Program-made: the position numbers and the translations under genes
Notes under the pieces: model-generated
Told to the model about the DNA's origin: nothing
What the model saw: the letters and a program-made list of their open reading frames with translations, nothing else
Database searches by the model: none
Assembly: GCF_018409545.1 (NCBI RefSeq)
Contig: NZ_AP024563.1
Location: forward strand, 2,000,755-2,064,754
Length of the DNA stretch: 64,000 bases
Direction of reading: 5' to 3'
DNA from: Allochromatium tepidum
Lineage (GTDB): Bacteria > Pseudomonadota > Gammaproteobacteria > Chromatiales > Chromatiaceae
Shown: in pieces, positions 14,047-23,366 of the stretch
Layout: each line of letters opens with the position of its first letter
Numbering within the stretch: position 1 is the first letter of the stretch

Positions 14047-14541
14047 ATGCGACGCGCACTGATCCTGCCGCTGCTGATCGGCGCCCTGTCCGGTAACGCA
14101 CTCGCCGAAGAGATCGGCAGCGTCTCGACCAAGTTTAAATGGATGGGCCCCAACGACAAGATCGTCATCGAGGTCTTTCAGGACGAAGAGATCCCCGGCG
14201 TGGTCTGCTATCTGAGCCGGGCCAAGACCGGCGGTGTCTCGGGCGCCGTCGGCGTGGCCGAGGACACCTCCGACGCCGCGATCGAATGCACCCAGATCGG
14301 TCCTGTCGCCTTGCCCGACGATGTGCGCTCCGGCAAACGCAATGGTGAACAGGTGTTCAAGAAACGCACCTCGCTCCTGTTCAAGAGCCTCCAGGTGGTG
14401 CGCTTCTACGACGGACCGCGCAATGCGCTCGTCTATCTGAGCTACAGCGACCGCATCATCGAAGGCTCGCCCAAGAACAGCGTCTCGGCGGTCGCCATCC
14501 AGCCCTGGAAGACAGAACCCGCGCCGCCGGCGGCGCCGTAG
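14047..14541 (+). CDS. creA: CreA family periplasmic protein
   Basis: 164 aa with a signal peptide ([20 protein letters not shown]). The mature part [63 protein letters not shown] and SPKNSVSAV matches E. coli CreA closely. CreA is a conserved secreted protein of unknown function; in E. coli it heads the creABCD locus, but no creBCD genes are present here. Two conserved cysteines (CYLSR, ECTQ) could form a disulphide. It ends the haem/FAD cluster. Confidence 0.93.
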   Translation: MRRALILPLLIGALSGNALAEEIGSVSTKFKWMGPNDKIVIEVFQDEEIPGVVCYLSRAKTGGVSGAVGVAEDTSDAAIECTQIGPVALPDDVRSGKRNGEQVFKKRTSLLFKSLQVVRFYDGPRNALVYLSYSDRIIEGSPKNSVSAVAIQPWKTEPAPPAAP

Positions 14542-14578
14542 CGGCCATGCCAAGGATGGCTTATGGTCTCGAACCGAA

Positions 14579-14623
14579 CCACGCTCAAGCCCCGCCCAAT
14601 CAGCGGCAGGTTCAAGAGCGTGG
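14579..14623. terminator. Inverted repeat between convergent creA and rlpA
   Basis: Perfect 8-bp arms CCACGCTC (14579-14586) and GAGCGTGG (14616-14623), with a smaller inner stem in the loop, in the 112-bp gap between converging genes. Position suggests a bidirectional transcription end, but neither side has a good T-run, so intrinsic termination is doubtful. Confidence 0.35.
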
Positions 14624-14653
14624 CCGGCTCGGAGTGATCAGGAAGGTGGGAGG

Positions 14654-15094
14654 TTAAAACAGATCGATCAGCAAACGCTGAGCCTGGGCCACAGCCAGAT
14701 CGTTGGAACCGGATGGCGTCGAGTCACCGAATTCCAAAACTTCGATCTCGACCGGAGTCACGCCACGGCCGAGCATGCCTATTTCACGCGCCGCTTCCTT
14801 GGAGAGATCGATCGTGCGTCCCCGTGCATGGGGTCCGCGATCGTTGATGATGACCTCGACCGAGCGACCGTTGTCTTTGTTGGTCACCAGAACTCGGGTG
14901 CCGAACTCCAGTGTGCGATGTGCCGCCGTCAGTTCCCCTTGGTCGAACCGCTCACCGCTTGCGGTGCGACGACCATCGAAGCGATCTCCGTAGTACGAGG
15001 CCATACCGTTGGTAGTGAAGGCCTGGGCCTGGGTCATTGGCAAGAGCGAAAAGGCTAGAGCCAAGGGTGATAGCCAGTTGCGTCGATAGACCAA
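14654..15094 (-). CDS. rlpA: Septal ring lytic transglycosylase RlpA family protein
   Basis: 146 aa with a signal peptide (about residues 1-25, ending AQA). The double-psi beta-barrel domain shows MASYYGDRFDGRRTASGERFD, LTAAHRTLEFGT and the catalytic-aspartate motif INDRGPHARGRTIDLS. There is no SPOR domain, so this is a short form that lacks the usual septal targeting module. The start is TTG 15094, supported by a strong GGAGGA seven bases upstream. It follows the L,D-transpeptidase gene on the same strand after 223 bp; both act on peptidoglycan. Confidence 0.9.
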   Translation of the reverse strand: MVYRRNWLSPLALAFSLLPMTQAQAFTTNGMASYYGDRFDGRRTASGERFDQGELTAAHRTLEFGTRVLVTNKDNGRSVEVIINDRGPHARGRTIDLSKEAAREIGMLGRGVTPVEIEVLEFGDSTPSGSNDLAVAQAQRLLIDLF

Positions 15095-15209
15095 AACGCT
15101 TCCTCCGCGTGTCGTTTGGTGTTTGGGTGCTTGAGCAAGAACCCTTCGGATACTTATGCGCGGTCGGATGCTAACCGCCAGGACACCAGGAAGGCAAGCG
15201 TTAATCTGC

Positions 15210-15230
15210 CTAAATCAAGCAATGATTTAG
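15210..15230. promoter_or_regulatory. Perfect 8-5-8 inverted repeat upstream of rlpA
   Basis: CTAAATCA (15210-15217), five-base spacer, TGATTTAG (15223-15230), 116-136 bases upstream of the rlpA start. No T-run follows, so an operator is more likely than a terminator. Its right half, GCAATGATTTAG, is repeated with one change upstream of prkA (23120-23131). The regulator is unknown. Confidence 0.4.
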
Positions 15231-15317
15231 CGATGCTACCTTTTGTAACGGCTAAGGATAGAGCCGCCCGCACCCGTCAAATACGACCGATCCGGCAGCC
15301 AATCGGGGGATTTGCGG

Positions 15318-16994
15318 CTAGCGTTCACCGACATCCGAGCGCGTCAAGCGTACACTGGATTCCAACGCCGGATCGGGCGCAGCCGTCTCGAGTGGCAGGA
15401 ACTCATACGACGCGATCCGCGTGTGCTGCACCGGCCGGTCGAGCGCCTCGGCCACGGCCGGATCGCGCCCATAGACATCGCGGCGCAGATGGAGATTGCC
15501 ATCCGCATCGGCGCGCGCCGTCAGGTAATAGAGCAGCACCGGCAAAGGCTCCGACAGGTTGACATAGCGCGTCTGGGTGCCTTCCAGGACACTATCGATG
15601 CGCGCCCGGTCCCAGCCCGACTCTTCCAGCAGCAGCTCGGCGAACTTCATCGGATTCTGCACCCGCACGCAGCCATGACTCAGGGCGCGCGCCGAGCGCC
15701 CGAACAGCGCCTTGCTCGGCGTGTCGTGCATGTAGACGGCATGGCGGTTGGGGAACATGAACTTCACCCGCCCGAGCGCGTTGTCCGGTCCCGGTTGCTG
15801 GACCACGCGATAGCGTTTGTAATCAGCAGCATTGCCGCCGCTGACGCGGCGACCGGTGCGCCGGTCGATCAGGGTGTATTTGGCCGAGACATTGGTCAGT
15901 TTCTCCTGGATCGAGACCGGCACGGTCCAGGTCGGATTGAGCACCAAATGGTCGAGCCGGTCTCGGAACATGGGCGTCTGCGAATCTTCCTTGCCGACGA
16001 TGACGCGCGTGCTCCAGGCGATCTCGCGACCGCGCACCAGATGGGCCATGTAGTCGGCGACATCGACGAAGACATAGTCGGGCGGCAGATCCTCGTAGAG
16101 CCAGCGCATGCGCTCCAGGTTGAGGCGGATGCGCTCGACCTTGGACTCGTCGATGGGATCGTTGATCGCCGCGAGCGTCTGGGCGCCGACCGCGCCATCA
16201 GCGCCCAGACCACGCCCACGCTGGAAGGCAAGCACGGCTTCGCGCAAGGCGGCATCGAAGGTCTCGGGCTGATCGGATGACACGCTCTCGCCATACCCCA
16301 ATACCCGCAGACGCTCCCGCAGTTGGGCGACGCGCTCACCCCGGCTGCCGAGTGACAGTACGGGTCCGCCTGCAAGGGGAGGCAGTTCCTTGAGGTGGCG
16401 TGCGCCAGCGTAATGGCTCAGGACGCGCTTGAGATCCTGGTACCAGAAGGGCTGCTGAAAACGCCCGCCGAGGAAGTCGGCCAGATCGTCCGCTTCCAGG
16501 GCGCCGCGCATGTCCGCGATCAGACGCTCGGCGGGCACGGGCGCACGATCGTTCCATTTCTGATCGACGGCGACCGGATCGAGTTTGCCGTAGCGGGTGT
16601 GATGGGCATAGCGCAGGAGCGCATCGCTGAGCTGGAGATCGGCGGCGAGGCGTGCGGCGCCCTGGAGTGCGTCGAGTGCGCCCGGTCGGCTCAATCGGCG
16701 CAGCACCTCGACATGGAAGTCCTCGGGGCGGAAGCCTTCGGTGTCGCTTTGCTCGACGAGTTCGAGCAGCGCCTCGATCGGCGCCGGCTTGGACCAGGCC
16801 AGGGTGTAGCCGCGCTGGAGATAGAAGTCGGCGAGCACGGGGGCCGAGAGCAGCGGCACGCCGTCGATGGCCAGCGTCCTGGACTCGCGAAACGCCTCCA
16901 GGGTCGAGGCGAACAGTTCACTCGCGCGCCCGGTCGCGGGCGCCAGGAGGGTCAGCCAGGACAGCAGGACCAATGAGAGAGATGTCTTGATCAA
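15318..16994 (-). CDS. L,D-transpeptidase, YcbB/LdtD type
   Basis: 558 aa with a signal peptide. Order: N-terminal helical domain (about 40-200), peptidoglycan-binding repeat (about 212-278; SLGSRGERVAQLRERLRVLGY), then the YkuD catalytic domain with His423 (YMHDTP) and SHGCVRV with His440 and nucleophile Cys442. It makes 3-3 crosslinks in periplasmic peptidoglycan. The start is TTG 16994, three bases after the spoVR stop, with GAGG inside the spoVR end eight bases upstream; this suggests translation coupled to spoVR. Length fits LdtD (about 600 aa). Confidence 0.92.
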   Translation of the reverse strand: MIKTSLSLVLLSWLTLLAPATGRASELFASTLEAFRESRTLAIDGVPLLSAPVLADFYLQRGYTLAWSKPAPIEALLELVEQSDTEGFRPEDFHVEVLRRLSRPGALDALQGAARLAADLQLSDALLRYAHHTRYGKLDPVAVDQKWNDRAPVPAERLIADMRGALEADDLADFLGGRFQQPFWYQDLKRVLSHYAGARHLKELPPLAGGPVLSLGSRGERVAQLRERLRVLGYGESVSSDQPETFDAALREAVLAFQRGRGLGADGAVGAQTLAAINDPIDESKVERIRLNLERMRWLYEDLPPDYVFVDVADYMAHLVRGREIAWSTRVIVGKEDSQTPMFRDRLDHLVLNPTWTVPVSIQEKLTNVSAKYTLIDRRTGRRVSGGNAADYKRYRVVQQPGPDNALGRVKFMFPNRHAVYMHDTPSKALFGRSARALSHGCVRVQNPMKFAELLLEESGWDRARIDSVLEGTQTRYVNLSEPLPVLLYYLTARADADGNLHLRRDVYGRDPAVAEALDRPVQHTRIASYEFLPLETAAPDPALESSVRLTRSDVGER

Positions 16995-16997
16995 TGT

Positions 16998-19706
16998 TCA
17001 AACCTCGCCGATGAGTTCGACCCGCCCCTGGTCGTCGACCGTCTCCAGACGCACGGTGAAGCCCCACAGACGGCGGATGTGGCGCAGCATCTCAGGCACC
17101 GAGTCGCCCAGCGGGCGGCGCTGGTGCGCGAAGTGACGCAGGGTCAGTGAGCGGTCGCCGCGCCGGTCGACATTGTAGACCTGAATGTTCGGCTCGCGCG
17201 TGCCCAGATTGTACTGTTCGGCCAGCGCCTGACGCAGGGCGCGGTAGCCGCTCTCCTCGTGGATCGCCTTGACCTCCAGATATTCCTCCAGATCGTCGTC
17301 GGTGATGGCGAACAGGCGGAACTCGCGCATCAGGTTGGGCGACAGGAACTGGGCGATGAAGCTCTCGTCCTTGAAGTTGCGCATGGCGAAGTCGAGCACC
17401 TTGATCCAGTCGCCGCCGGCGATGTCGGGGAACCAGTAGCGGTCCTCGTCCGTGGGCGACTCGCAGATGCGGCGGATGTCGCGCATCATGGCGAAGCCGA
17501 GCGCATAGGGATTGATGCCGCTGTAATAGGGCGCATCGAACGGCGGCTGGAACACCACGCTGGTGTGCGATTGCAGGAACTCGATCATGAAACCGTCGCT
17601 GACGAGTCCGTCGTCGTACAGATGGTTCATGAGGCTGTAGTGCCAAAAACAATTATGCTTGATGAAGCAGGAGGCCTTGTAGGCGTGGGATTCTTCCACA
17701 CTGAAATCGTAGACAGGCCCTTCGTCGTAATCGATCGCCTCGATGGTCGTCAGATCATCTTCGACCTGGAACCATTTTACGGAATCCAGTGCGTTTTGCA
17801 GCGCTTGACGCTTATAGGAGAGCCGAAAGCCGATCTGCTCCGCAAAGCGTTTGACGTCTTCGCCGGTGATTGTGAGTCGATGGGTTCCGTCTTTCTGGGG
17901 CCGCAGAGAACAGACGATCCCAAGATTCAGCAATAGCAGCTGCTCGACCTCCAGCAAGTCACGGCTCTTGCTGACAAGGATGACTTGACGCCCTCGCTCA
18001 GAGATACAGCCATCGGTATCGAAATGGCCGCGCAGAAACGCCTGTACCACGGAGCGCGGCGATTTCAGGATGATCTCGGGCACATGCTTGCGCCCGGCGG
18101 CACCCCAGCCGGTCGCAATCTGAAAAGTCTGCTTGAATAACCGCGCCAGAACGGCGCTGTAGACCGTTGAATTGAAGTGATTGCGATCCGGTCGGCGCGA
18201 TGCCTTCACACCAAATTCGGCAAAGATCGTTTGCTCGAAAAACTCCAGTAGCTCCGGATCCTGTGACGTCAGATTCACACGGCTATCGTCGACGAATCCA
18301 CCGCCGGTCACTTGCCCCAGCACCTCGGCCAAATCGGGCCCCAGTGTGTCTGGGCGCCGGGGCAGATCCTCGGGGCCAAGCAGTGACCAGGGAAGATCGG
18401 GATCGGCGCAGGCCGCCGTCCATTCATCGTGGCATTCCTGTAGGCGGACGCGCGTCCCGGCAGCAACGGACAGGGTCGGTGCCGAGCAACGCCATTTGGA
18501 ATAGGTGCTCGTCGAAACGCCATGCCGACGGCACACCTCAGCTACGCGAGGTCGCACCTTTAGGTCATAGTCGATGACGGCCTCATTGGCGGCAAAAACA
18601 CCATGTCCACGTTGAATCTCAACGACATCGCCCACCTTGAGATCCTGCAATTCGACCCACCGTCCTTTGACGAGGATTCGATGATCCGCACCGCCATGCA
18701 ATTTATAACCATGCCGGGTACGAAGTCGGACACGCGGCTTGCTGGGATGCGAGAACCAGTCGACCACACGATTGCCATCCTCGACACGCCCTGAGAAACG
18801 CGACTCGACGAGTTCCTGGGCAGGCATCAGGCCCTGATCCGTGACGATCAGCGTATCACCGGTTACACAGGCCCAACCTTCATTCATCACCTGCGTCTGG
18901 CGCTGCGGATAGAAATATTGCCCGATCCGCCGCACGATGCGCACGATCTCGCGCTGCCAGGGTTCGAGCAAGGGCGCGTTCTTCTCGATGAAATAGAGGA
19001 TGTTCTCCTGCGGTTCCTCCGGCCAGCGCTCCTCGCGCCGCGACTCGTCGTGCTCGGCGGCTGGCGGCAGGGTGCGCCAGAGGTCGTTGATCTGCGATTG
19101 AATATAATCCTCGCGCTCGCGCTGGCGGCGCTGTTCCTCGGCCATCGACAGGGGCGAGGGACGCTTGTAGCGGTCGACGCCGTGGTTCATCAGGGCATGG
19201 CAGGAATCGAGCAGCAGCTCGACCTCGTCGTAACCGTAGCGTTCCTCGCACTCGGCGATGTACTTCCGGGCGAAGACCAGATAGTCGATGATGGCGTCGG
19301 CGCTGGTCCAGGTACGGAACAGATAGTTGCCCTTGAAGAAGCTGTTGTGCCCATAGCAGGCGTGCGCGATCACCAACGCCTGCATCGGCAGGCTGTTCTC
19401 CTCCATCAGATAGGCGATGCAGGGATCGGAGTTGATGACGATCTCATAGGCCAGGCCCATCTGACCGCGCCGATAGGTCTGCTCGGTGGCGACGAACTGC
19501 TTGCCGAACGACCAGTGGTGGTAGTAGATCGGCAGTCCGACCGAGGAATAGGCGTCGATCATCTGCTCGGAGCTGATGACCTCGATCTGGTTGGCGTAGG
19601 TGTCGAGTCCGTAGACCTCATGGGCCAGGCGGCCGAGTTCCCGGTCGAAGCGCTCCAAGAGCGGAAAGGACCACTCGGATGAATCCGTGATGAGTCGTGT
19701 ACTCAT
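16998..19706 (-). CDS. SpoVR family protein, intein-containing precursor
   Basis: 902-aa precursor: N-extein 1-279, intein 280-685, C-extein 686-902, giving a 496-aa mature SpoVR/YcgB (E. coli YcgB is about 510). The exteins carry family hallmarks: [48 protein letters not shown] and INPYALGF. SpoVR proteins are cytoplasmic, of unknown biochemistry, and linked to spore cortex formation in Bacillus and to stationary phase in enterobacteria. The start overlaps the yeaH stop (ATGA), and the third place in prkA-yeaH-spoVR is the conserved gene order. Confidence 0.96.
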   Translation of the reverse strand: MSTRLITDSSEWSFPLLERFDRELGRLAHEVYGLDTYANQIEVISSEQMIDAYSSVGLPIYYHHWSFGKQFVATEQTYRRGQMGLAYEIVINSDPCIAYLMEENSLPMQALVIAHACYGHNSFFKGNYLFRTWTSADAIIDYLVFARKYIAECEERYGYDEVELLLDSCHALMNHGVDRYKRPSPLSMAEEQRRQREREDYIQSQINDLWRTLPPAAEHDESRREERWPEEPQENILYFIEKNAPLLEPWQREIVRIVRRIGQYFYPQRQTQVMNEGWACVTGDTLIVTDQGLMPAQELVESRFSGRVEDGNRVVDWFSHPSKPRVRLRTRHGYKLHGGADHRILVKGRWVELQDLKVGDVVEIQRGHGVFAANEAVIDYDLKVRPRVAEVCRRHGVSTSTYSKWRCSAPTLSVAAGTRVRLQECHDEWTAACADPDLPWSLLGPEDLPRRPDTLGPDLAEVLGQVTGGGFVDDSRVNLTSQDPELLEFFEQTIFAEFGVKASRRPDRNHFNSTVYSAVLARLFKQTFQIATGWGAAGRKHVPEIILKSPRSVVQAFLRGHFDTDGCISERGRQVILVSKSRDLLEVEQLLLLNLGIVCSLRPQKDGTHRLTITGEDVKRFAEQIGFRLSYKRQALQNALDSVKWFQVEDDLTTIEAIDYDEGPVYDFSVEESHAYKASCFIKHNCFWHYSLMNHLYDDGLVSDGFMIEFLQSHTSVVFQPPFDAPYYSGINPYALGFAMMRDIRRICESPTDEDRYWFPDIAGGDWIKVLDFAMRNFKDESFIAQFLSPNLMREFRLFAITDDDLEEYLEVKAIHEESGYRALRQALAEQYNLGTREPNIQVYNVDRRGDRSLTLRHFAHQRRPLGDSVPEMLRHIRRLWGFTVRLETVDDQGRVELIGEV
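17652..18869 (-). mobile_element. Intein in SpoVR with degenerate LAGLIDADG homing-endonuclease region (406 aa)
   Basis: In-frame insertion between Ala279 and Cys686 of the conserved NEGWA|CFWHY motif. Block A is CVTGDTLIV at Cys280; block B is [14 protein letters not shown] (His342, with Gly339 where Thr is usual); block F is around [18 protein letters not shown]; block G is FIKHN with His684 and Asn685, then Cys+1. Two LAGLIDADG-like helices are visible: [12 protein letters not shown] (about 463-474) and [17 protein letters not shown] (about 553-569); the first lacks the usual acidic residue. A helix-turn-helix-like stretch is at about 387-405. Splicing residues look intact; endonuclease activity is doubtful. 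The DNA is clearly less GC-rich than its flanks. Confidence 0.94.
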
Positions 19707-20974
19707 GCCGTCTGCCTCTTGAACAACTCGCGAAACACCGGATAGATGTCCTTGGCACCGTCGATCTCCTGCATCGCGAAGTGCGGATGCGCCGCCATTA
19801 CTTCCTCGTAGGCATACCAGAGGCTCTGATGCTGGCGCGGCATGATCTCGACATAGGCGTAATAGCGCATCAGCGGCATCAGCTTCTCGATCAGCAGGTC
19901 GCGGCAGAGACTGGAGTCCGAATCCCAGTTGTCGCCGTCCGAGGCCTGGGCGGTATAGATGTTCCAGACGCTCGGGTCGTAGCGTTCCTTGATCACGTCA
20001 TAGGCCAGATTGAGCGCGCTCGACACCACGGTGCCGCCGGTCTCGCGCGAGTAGAAGAAGTCCTCTTCGTCCACTTCCTGGGCGATGGTGTGATGGCGGA
20101 TGAAGACGACCTCGATCCGGTCGTAGTTGCGCTTGAGGAACAGGTACAGCAGGATGAAGAAGCGCTTGGCCAGATTCTTGCGCTCCTGGTCCATGGAGCC
20201 CGAGACGTCCATGATGCAGAGCATGACGGCCTTGCTCGTCGGCTCGGGCAACTTGACGAAGCTCTGATAGCGCAGGTCGAAGGTATCGATGAAGGGCAGC
20301 GCGGCGATCCGGGTCTTGAGCCGGTCGATCTCGGCGCGCAGTTCGCCGATGTGCGGGTCGGTCTCCGGAACCCCATCGGCGAGCAAGCGCTCGACCTCTT
20401 CCTCCAGCTCGCGGATTCGGGCACGCGCGGGCGCACCGAGCGCGGTCCGCCGGGCGACCGCGCCCTTGAGCGAACGCACCACGTCGATGTTGGTCGGCGC
20501 GCCCTGGGTCGAATAGCCGGCGCGCACCGTCTTGAACTCGGTGGTGCCGATGAGCTGGTTGCGCACCAGATTGGGCAGTTCCAGATCCTCGAACAGCAGA
20601 TCCATGAACTCCTCGCGCGAGAGTTCGAAGACGAAGTCGTCCTCGCCCTGCCCGTCCTTGCTCGCCCGTCCCTGACCCGAACCGCCGCCCTGCCCGCCCT
20701 CGGGCCGGCGGATGCGGTCGCCCGACTCGAACTGCTTGTTGCCGGGGTGCACCATGTCGCGCACCCCGCCCTTGCCGTGATGGAACACCGGCTCCGAGAT
20801 GTCGCGCGACGGGATACCGACCTTCTCGCCGGAATCCATGTCGGTGATGCTGCGCTTGTCGACCGCGTCGGCCACGGCCCGCTTGAGCTGGGTCTTGTAA
20901 CGCTTCAGGAAGCGCCGGCGGTTGACCGCACTCTTGTTCTTGCCGTTCAGACGCCGGTCGATGAAGTGTGACAT
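19703..20974 (-). CDS. yeaH: YeaH/YhbH family protein (DUF444)
   Basis: 423 aa. Opens with the family N-terminus [25 protein letters not shown], a Gly/Gln-rich linker near 92-110, a coiled-coil-like segment at about 185-225, and a von Willebrand A-like domain with the MIDAS motif DVSGSM at 256-261. Family function is unknown; it is always paired with the PrkA kinase, whose activity or targets it is thought to accompany during starvation and stress. It overlaps the spoVR start by four bases and follows prkA by 30 bp. Confidence 0.95.
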   Translation of the reverse strand: MSHFIDRRLNGKNKSAVNRRRFLKRYKTQLKRAVADAVDKRSITDMDSGEKVGIPSRDISEPVFHHGKGGVRDMVHPGNKQFESGDRIRRPEGGQGGGSGQGRASKDGQGEDDFVFELSREEFMDLLFEDLELPNLVRNQLIGTTEFKTVRAGYSTQGAPTNIDVVRSLKGAVARRTALGAPARARIRELEEEVERLLADGVPETDPHIGELRAEIDRLKTRIAALPFIDTFDLRYQSFVKLPEPTSKAVMLCIMDVSGSMDQERKNLAKRFFILLYLFLKRNYDRIEVVFIRHHTIAQEVDEEDFFYSRETGGTVVSSALNLAYDVIKERYDPSVWNIYTAQASDGDNWDSDSSLCRDLLIEKLMPLMRYYAYVEIMPRQHQSLWYAYEEVMAAHPHFAMQEIDGAKDIYPVFRELFKRQTA

Positions 20975-21004
20975 AGGGACTCGCTGTGATGCTGGCGGTT
21001 CGAG

Positions 21005-22927
21005 TTACTGCGACTTGCGCACGCGCAGATACCACTCCGAGAGCAGGCGCACCTGCTTGGGCGTGTAGCCCTTGTCGGTCATGCGGTCGACGAACTGGTC
21101 GTGCTTCTTCTTCTCGTCGACCGACGCCTTGGCGTTGAACGAGATGACCGGCAGCAGATCCTCGGTGTTGGAGAACATCTTCTTCTCGATGACCACGCGC
21201 AGCTTCTCGTAGCTGGTCCATTTCGGATTGGACCCGGCATTGTTGGCGCGCGCACGCAGCACGAAGTTGACGATCTCGTTGCGGAAGTCCTTGGGATTGG
21301 AGATCCCGGCCGGCTTCTCGATCTTCTCCAGCTCCTCGTTGAGCATGGCGCGGTTCATCATCTCGCCGGTGTCCGGGTCGCGATATTCCTGATCCTGGAT
21401 CCAGTAGTCGGCATAGGTGACATAGCGGTCGAAGATGTTCTGACCGTACTCGGCATAGGACTCCAGATAGGCGGTCTGCAACTCCTTGCCGATGAACTCG
21501 GCATAGCGCGGGGCCAGATATTGCTTGATGAAACCGAGATAGCGTTCCTGGGTCTCGGGCGGCAGCTGCTCGCGCGCGATCTGGCGCTCCAGCACATAGA
21601 GCAGATGCACCGGGTTGGCCGCGACCTCGCTGTGGTCGAAGTTGAACACCTGCGACAGGATCTTGAAGGCGAAGCGCGTCGAGATCCCGCTCATGCCCTC
21701 GTCGACCCCGGCATAGTCGCGATATTCCTGAACCGACTTGGCCTTGGGGTCGGTGTCCTTGAGATTCTCACCGTTGTAGACGCGCATCTTGGAGAAGATG
21801 CTCGAATTCTCCGGCTCCTTCAGGCGCGTGAGCACCGAGAACTGGGCCATCATCTCCAGGGTGCCGGGCGCGCAGGGCGAGGCCGCGAGCGAGCTGTTGC
21901 GCAACAGCTTCTCGTAGATCCGCACCTCTTCGTTCACACGCAGGCAATAGGGCACCTTGACGATGAAGACGCGGTCGAGGAAGGCTTCGTTGTTCTTGTT
22001 GTTGCGGAAGCTCTGCCATTCCGATTCGTTCGAGTGCGCGAGGATGATGCCCTGGAACGGCAGGGCCGACAGGCCCTCGGTGCCGTTGTAGTTGCCCTCC
22101 TGAGTCGCCGTGAGCAGCGGATGCAGCACCTTGATCGGCGCCTTGAACATCTCGACGAACTCCATCAGCCCCTGATTGGCCCGGCACAGCGCGCCCGAAT
22201 AGCTGTAGGCATCCGCATCGTTCTGGGCGAAGCGTTCGAGCTGACGGATGTCGACCTTGCCGACCAGCGCCGAGATGTCCTGGTTGTTTTCGTCGCCCGG
22301 CTCGGTCTTGGCCACGGCGATCTGTTCCAGGATCGAGGGATAGAGCTTGACCACCTTGAACTTGGTGATGTCGCCGTTGTATTCCTGCAAGCGCTTCACC
22401 GCCCAGGGCGACATGATGGTGCGCAGGGCGCGGCGCGGGATGCCGTAGTCCTCTTCCAGGATGGCGCCGTCCTCCTCGGGCGAGAACAGGCCCAGCGGCG
22501 ACTCGAACACCGGCGAGCCCTGGATGGCATAGAAGGGCCGCTCCTCCATCAGTTCCTTGAGCTTCTCGGCCAGCGACGACTTGCCGCCGCCGACCGGCCC
22601 CAGCAGATAGAGGATCTGTTTCTTCTCTTCCAGCCCCTGCGCGGCATGTTTGAGATAGGAGACCAGATGCTCGATCGACTCCTCCATGCCGTAGAACTCG
22701 GCGAAGGCCGGATAGCGCCGGATCATCTTGTTCTGGAAGATGCGGCTCAGACGCGGATCGTCGCGGGTGTCGATCAGCTCGGGTTCGCCGATCGCCGCCA
22801 GCAGCCGCTCGGCCGGCCCGGCATAGGCCGAGGGATCGGTCTTGCACAGCTCCAGATACTCGTTCAGGCTCAGCACCTCCTCACGGGAGGCTTCGTAGCG
22901 GGCCTGGTAGCGTTCGAAGATCGACAT
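21005..22927 (-). CDS. prkA: PrkA serine protein kinase / AAA protein (YeaG)
   Basis: 640 aa from ATG 22927 (MSIFERYQARYEASREE), matching E. coli YeaG (644 aa). The AAA domain has Walker A GPVGGGKS at 110-117; the C-terminal PrkA domain follows. An open frame continues 147 codons upstream, but that sequence is Arg-rich and not conserved, so the internal start with GAGG upstream is preferred. Family members are kinase- or protease-like AAA proteins with starvation and stress roles. First gene of the prkA-yeaH-spoVR-L,D-transpeptidase run. Confidence 0.96.
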   Translation of the reverse strand: MSIFERYQARYEASREEVLSLNEYLELCKTDPSAYAGPAERLLAAIGEPELIDTRDDPRLSRIFQNKMIRRYPAFAEFYGMEESIEHLVSYLKHAAQGLEEKKQILYLLGPVGGGKSSLAEKLKELMEERPFYAIQGSPVFESPLGLFSPEEDGAILEEDYGIPRRALRTIMSPWAVKRLQEYNGDITKFKVVKLYPSILEQIAVAKTEPGDENNQDISALVGKVDIRQLERFAQNDADAYSYSGALCRANQGLMEFVEMFKAPIKVLHPLLTATQEGNYNGTEGLSALPFQGIILAHSNESEWQSFRNNKNNEAFLDRVFIVKVPYCLRVNEEVRIYEKLLRNSSLAASPCAPGTLEMMAQFSVLTRLKEPENSSIFSKMRVYNGENLKDTDPKAKSVQEYRDYAGVDEGMSGISTRFAFKILSQVFNFDHSEVAANPVHLLYVLERQIAREQLPPETQERYLGFIKQYLAPRYAEFIGKELQTAYLESYAEYGQNIFDRYVTYADYWIQDQEYRDPDTGEMMNRAMLNEELEKIEKPAGISNPKDFRNEIVNFVLRARANNAGSNPKWTSYEKLRVVIEKKMFSNTEDLLPVISFNAKASVDEKKKHDQFVDRMTDKGYTPKQVRLLSEWYLRVRKSQ

Positions 22928-23366
22928 GGACTCATACCTCACTACTCGGAAACGGACGGTGGTCTTCGACCGCGTCGGTCGCGCGTGCCTGGGGTTCCGG
23001 AAGCCGGATCGCCGACGCCGTCTGGATGATGTTCGATGAAGCAATGACCGAGCCATCGACAGGCTAGGCTGAGTCGCGGTGCGGCGCGTGCGCGGCCTGT
23101 CGCTGGAAAACGCTAATCCGCAATGAATTAGTGCGTCAAGCACCGATCTCGCTCCATCCTGGAACAGTGCCGCCGTTGGATGTTCCCAGGGTTGCACGCG
23201 AAAACGCGCGTGATGCACCTGATTGGGGCATGAGATCGGTCGGGCCGGTTTCACTCCGGCTGTCCCATAGATGGAGGTCCGAGATTGGGACTCCAAGCGC
23301 GCCGGGACGTTCCGCCGTGACGAATCCTGTACCATTACGCCATCCCGAGCCGTACCCGAGATCCGC
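22928..23366. other. Divergent intergenic region prkA / ilvA
   Basis: 439 bases between divergent genes, presumably holding both promoters. No clear sigma-54 or sigma-70 box stands out for prkA. An inverted repeat CTAAT (23113-23117) / ATTAG (23127-23131) contains GCAATGAATTAG (23120-23131), which differs by one base from a sequence upstream of rlpA. No gene or leader peptide is recognisable before ilvA. Confidence 0.5.

Noticed and set aside
19697-20971. 424-codon plus-strand frame opposite yeaH
   Set aside because: Exact antisense shadow of a conserved gene.
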